The notes beneath the pieces are model-generated. The model was not told where the DNA came from. It saw nothing but the letters and a program-made list of their open reading frames with translations, and searched no databases. From assembly GCA_017380995.1 (NCBI GenBank), contig JAFOCY010000158.1, forward strand, positions 1 through 6,373: DNA of 6,373 nt. The letters run 5' to 3'. Shown here in pieces: positions 5,278-6,373 of the stretch; positions within the stretch are counted from its first letter, which is position 1; each line of letters begins with the position of its first letter. This DNA is from Oscillibacter sp. (GTDB lineage: Bacteria > Bacillota > Clostridia > Oscillospirales > Oscillospiraceae). The position numbers were made by a program, and so were the translations under genes.

Positions 5278-6373
5278 TGAATTATCCCCGCTTTACGCCT
5301 GAAATGAAAAAGACCCATAAGATCCTGATCCCAAACATGGCGCCTGTCCAGTTTCGCATCCTGGCCGCCGCCATGGAGCGGGAGGGCTACAGCTGTGAAT
5401 TGCTGGAAAACTGCGGAAGCCAGGTGTGTGAATTGGGTCTTAAATATGTCCACAATGATACCTGCTATCCGGCTTTGCTGGTCATTGGCCAGTTCCTGGA
5501 CGCGTTGGATTCCGGCAAGTACGATCTGGACCATACTGCACTGATTATTACACAGACCGGCGGAGGCTGCCGTGCCTCCAACTACATCCACCTGCTGCGC
5601 AAGGCCCTGGTGAAGGCCGGATACGGCCAGGTTCCTGTGGTGAGTCTGAATTTTTCGGGTTTGGAGAAGGATTCCGGTTTTCCTATGACGGTGCCCTTTA
5701 TGCGTAAGCTTCTTTCTTATATCTATTATGGTGATCTTCTGGTAGCGCTGAAAGCCCAGACAGAACCTTACGAAGTAGAGAAAGGCTCCGCTGCAGCTAT
5801 GCAGGAAAAGTGGTTGGAGACGCTTTGCGGGTTTGTCAGAGAGGAGCGGAGCTACACCGAAAGGGAAATGAAGCAGCTCATGGGGGAGATGGCAAAGGAG
5901 TTTGCCGCGATTACCACCAAGCGTGTGCCTAAGGTAAAGGTTGGTGTGGTGGGTGAGATCTATGTAAAGTATTCCCCCCTTGGAAACAACGACCTGGAAA
6001 AGTTTTTGGCATCTCAGGACTGTGAGGTAAATTTGCCCGGTTTGATGGGGTTTGCCCAGTACAGTATTTACAATATGTCTGAGACTGCCAGACTCTACGG
6101 CGGAAAGCTGCTGGAAAAGATCGGACCTGATTTGGTCCTGAGCTATATCGAGCGGATGGAGCGCATCTTGATCTCTGTACTGGAAGAGAACGGATTCCAT
6201 GCACCGTTGCCCTTCAAAGAATTGGTGAAGCTGGCTGACGGCATCATTTCCACCGGCGACAAGATGGGCGAGGGCTGGCTCCTTACCGCCGAGATGGTGG
6301 AGCTGATCCGCGCGGGCTATGAAAATATCGTCTGCGCACAGCCTTTTGGATGCCTGCCGAACCACATCTGCGG
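5265..6373 (+). CDS. 2-hydroxyacyl-CoA dehydratase-like protein (C-terminal part of the giant activase), 3' truncated by window end
   Basis: The frame is open to the last base with no stop, giving 369 complete codons. The protein reads MQEVMNYPRFTPEMKKTHKI, then LIPNMAPVQF, NDTC67YPALLVIGQFLDAL, ITQTGGGC102RASNYI, GVVGEIYVKYSPLGNNDLEKFL, and ends AQPFGC363LPNHIC. These are the hallmarks of the C-terminal third of the giant 2-hydroxyacyl-CoA dehydratase/activase proteins, in the HgdB/FldB-like cluster-binding superfamily. C67, C102 and C363 are likely iron-sulfur ligands; that is inference. The start is uncertain. ATG 5265 overlaps the upstream gene by 13 nt. ATG 5277 shares a base with the upstream stop (TGATG) and would suit termination-reinitiation. 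GTG 5259 is also in frame. None has a well-spaced SD; GAGG at 5242-5245 is distant. The frame is open back to 5184, so a -1 shift from the upstream gene would also give a fusion. It should work with the upstream activase. Confidence 0.85.
   Translation, partial: MQEVMNYPRFTPEMKKTHKILIPNMAPVQFRILAAAMEREGYSCELLENCGSQVCELGLKYVHNDTCYPALLVIGQFLDALDSGKYDLDHTALIITQTGGGCRASNYIHLLRKALVKAGYGQVPVVSLNFSGLEKDSGFPMTVPFMRKLLSYIYYGDLLVALKAQTEPYEVEKGSAAAMQEKWLETLCGFVREERSYTEREMKQLMGEMAKEFAAITTKRVPKVKVGVVGEIYVKYSPLGNNDLEKFLASQDCEVNLPGLMGFAQYSIYNMSETARLYGGKLLEKIGPDLVLSYIERMERILISVLEENGFHAPLPFKELVKLADGIISTGDKMGEGWLLTAEMVELIRAGYENIVCAQPFGCLPNHIC

Noticed and set aside
5160..6365. A 401-codon open frame on the - strand at the right end.
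   Set aside because: It lies opposite the dehydratase-like + strand gene, which has family motifs (NDTCYPA, TQTGGGCRASN, QPFGCLPNH). The antisense translation is low-complexity-like and has no motif I recognise.
1..6373. CRISPR array, tRNA/rRNA genes, insertion sequences or phage genes.
   Set aside because: No direct repeats with spacers, no cloverleaf or rRNA-like segments, and no transposase or integrase motifs were seen on either strand.

Overview
The window looks like chromosome from a strictly anaerobic, low-to-mid GC Gram-positive bacterium of the Clostridia, plausibly a gut Oscillospiraceae/Ruminococcaceae relative. The reasons are strong GAGGAGG-type ribosome binding sites, a TTG start, a Firmicutes-style yybP-ykoY (Mn2+) riboswitch with an intrinsic terminator, QueH instead of QueG, and a giant 2-hydroxyacyl-CoA dehydratase activase typical of amino-acid-fermenting anaerobes. 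The lineage is an inference; there is no rRNA or other marker here.

Layout. Positions 2-256 (+) are the 3' end of an amidohydrolase resembling 8-oxoguanine deaminase. It converges on a CaCA-family cation antiporter (311-1243, -), and the two genes share one perfect 34-bp palindromic terminator (265-298). Upstream of the antiporter, 1280-1415 (-) holds a yybP-ykoY aptamer overlapping an intrinsic terminator, so the antiporter is probably induced by Mn2+ through antitermination. Next is queH (1545-2108, -), with its own terminator (1501-1534) and an extended -10 promoter (2141-2169). A divergent intergenic region of about 240 bp separates queH from the main operon on the + strand. That operon has two overlapping promoter candidates (2236-2275), a strong RBS and a TTG start at 2347. 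Its first gene is a 976-aa protein with two tandem ASKHA activase domains, a Cys-rich segment, a DUF2229-type region and a dehydratase-like tail (2347-5277). The second gene is a dehydratase-like protein that overlaps the first and runs off the right edge (about 5265-6373). It has no stop in the window and is easily missed.

How the genes work together. The two + strand genes appear to be the two halves of a polypeptide that I recall as a single chain of about 1,400 aa in many Firmicutes. Here the chain is divided in the linker by a -1 frame change with a TGATG stop/start overlap. Together they should form an ATP-driven, iron-sulfur, low-potential electron transfer machine whose substrate is unknown. 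The antiporter/riboswitch unit and queH look like independent housekeeping units (metal homeostasis and tRNA modification). The most interesting points are the Mn2+ riboswitch reassigning a 'Ca2+/Na+ antiporter' to probable Mn2+ export, the split giant activase/dehydratase, and the paired cysteines of its tandem activase domains, which suggest a one-chain pseudo-dimer.
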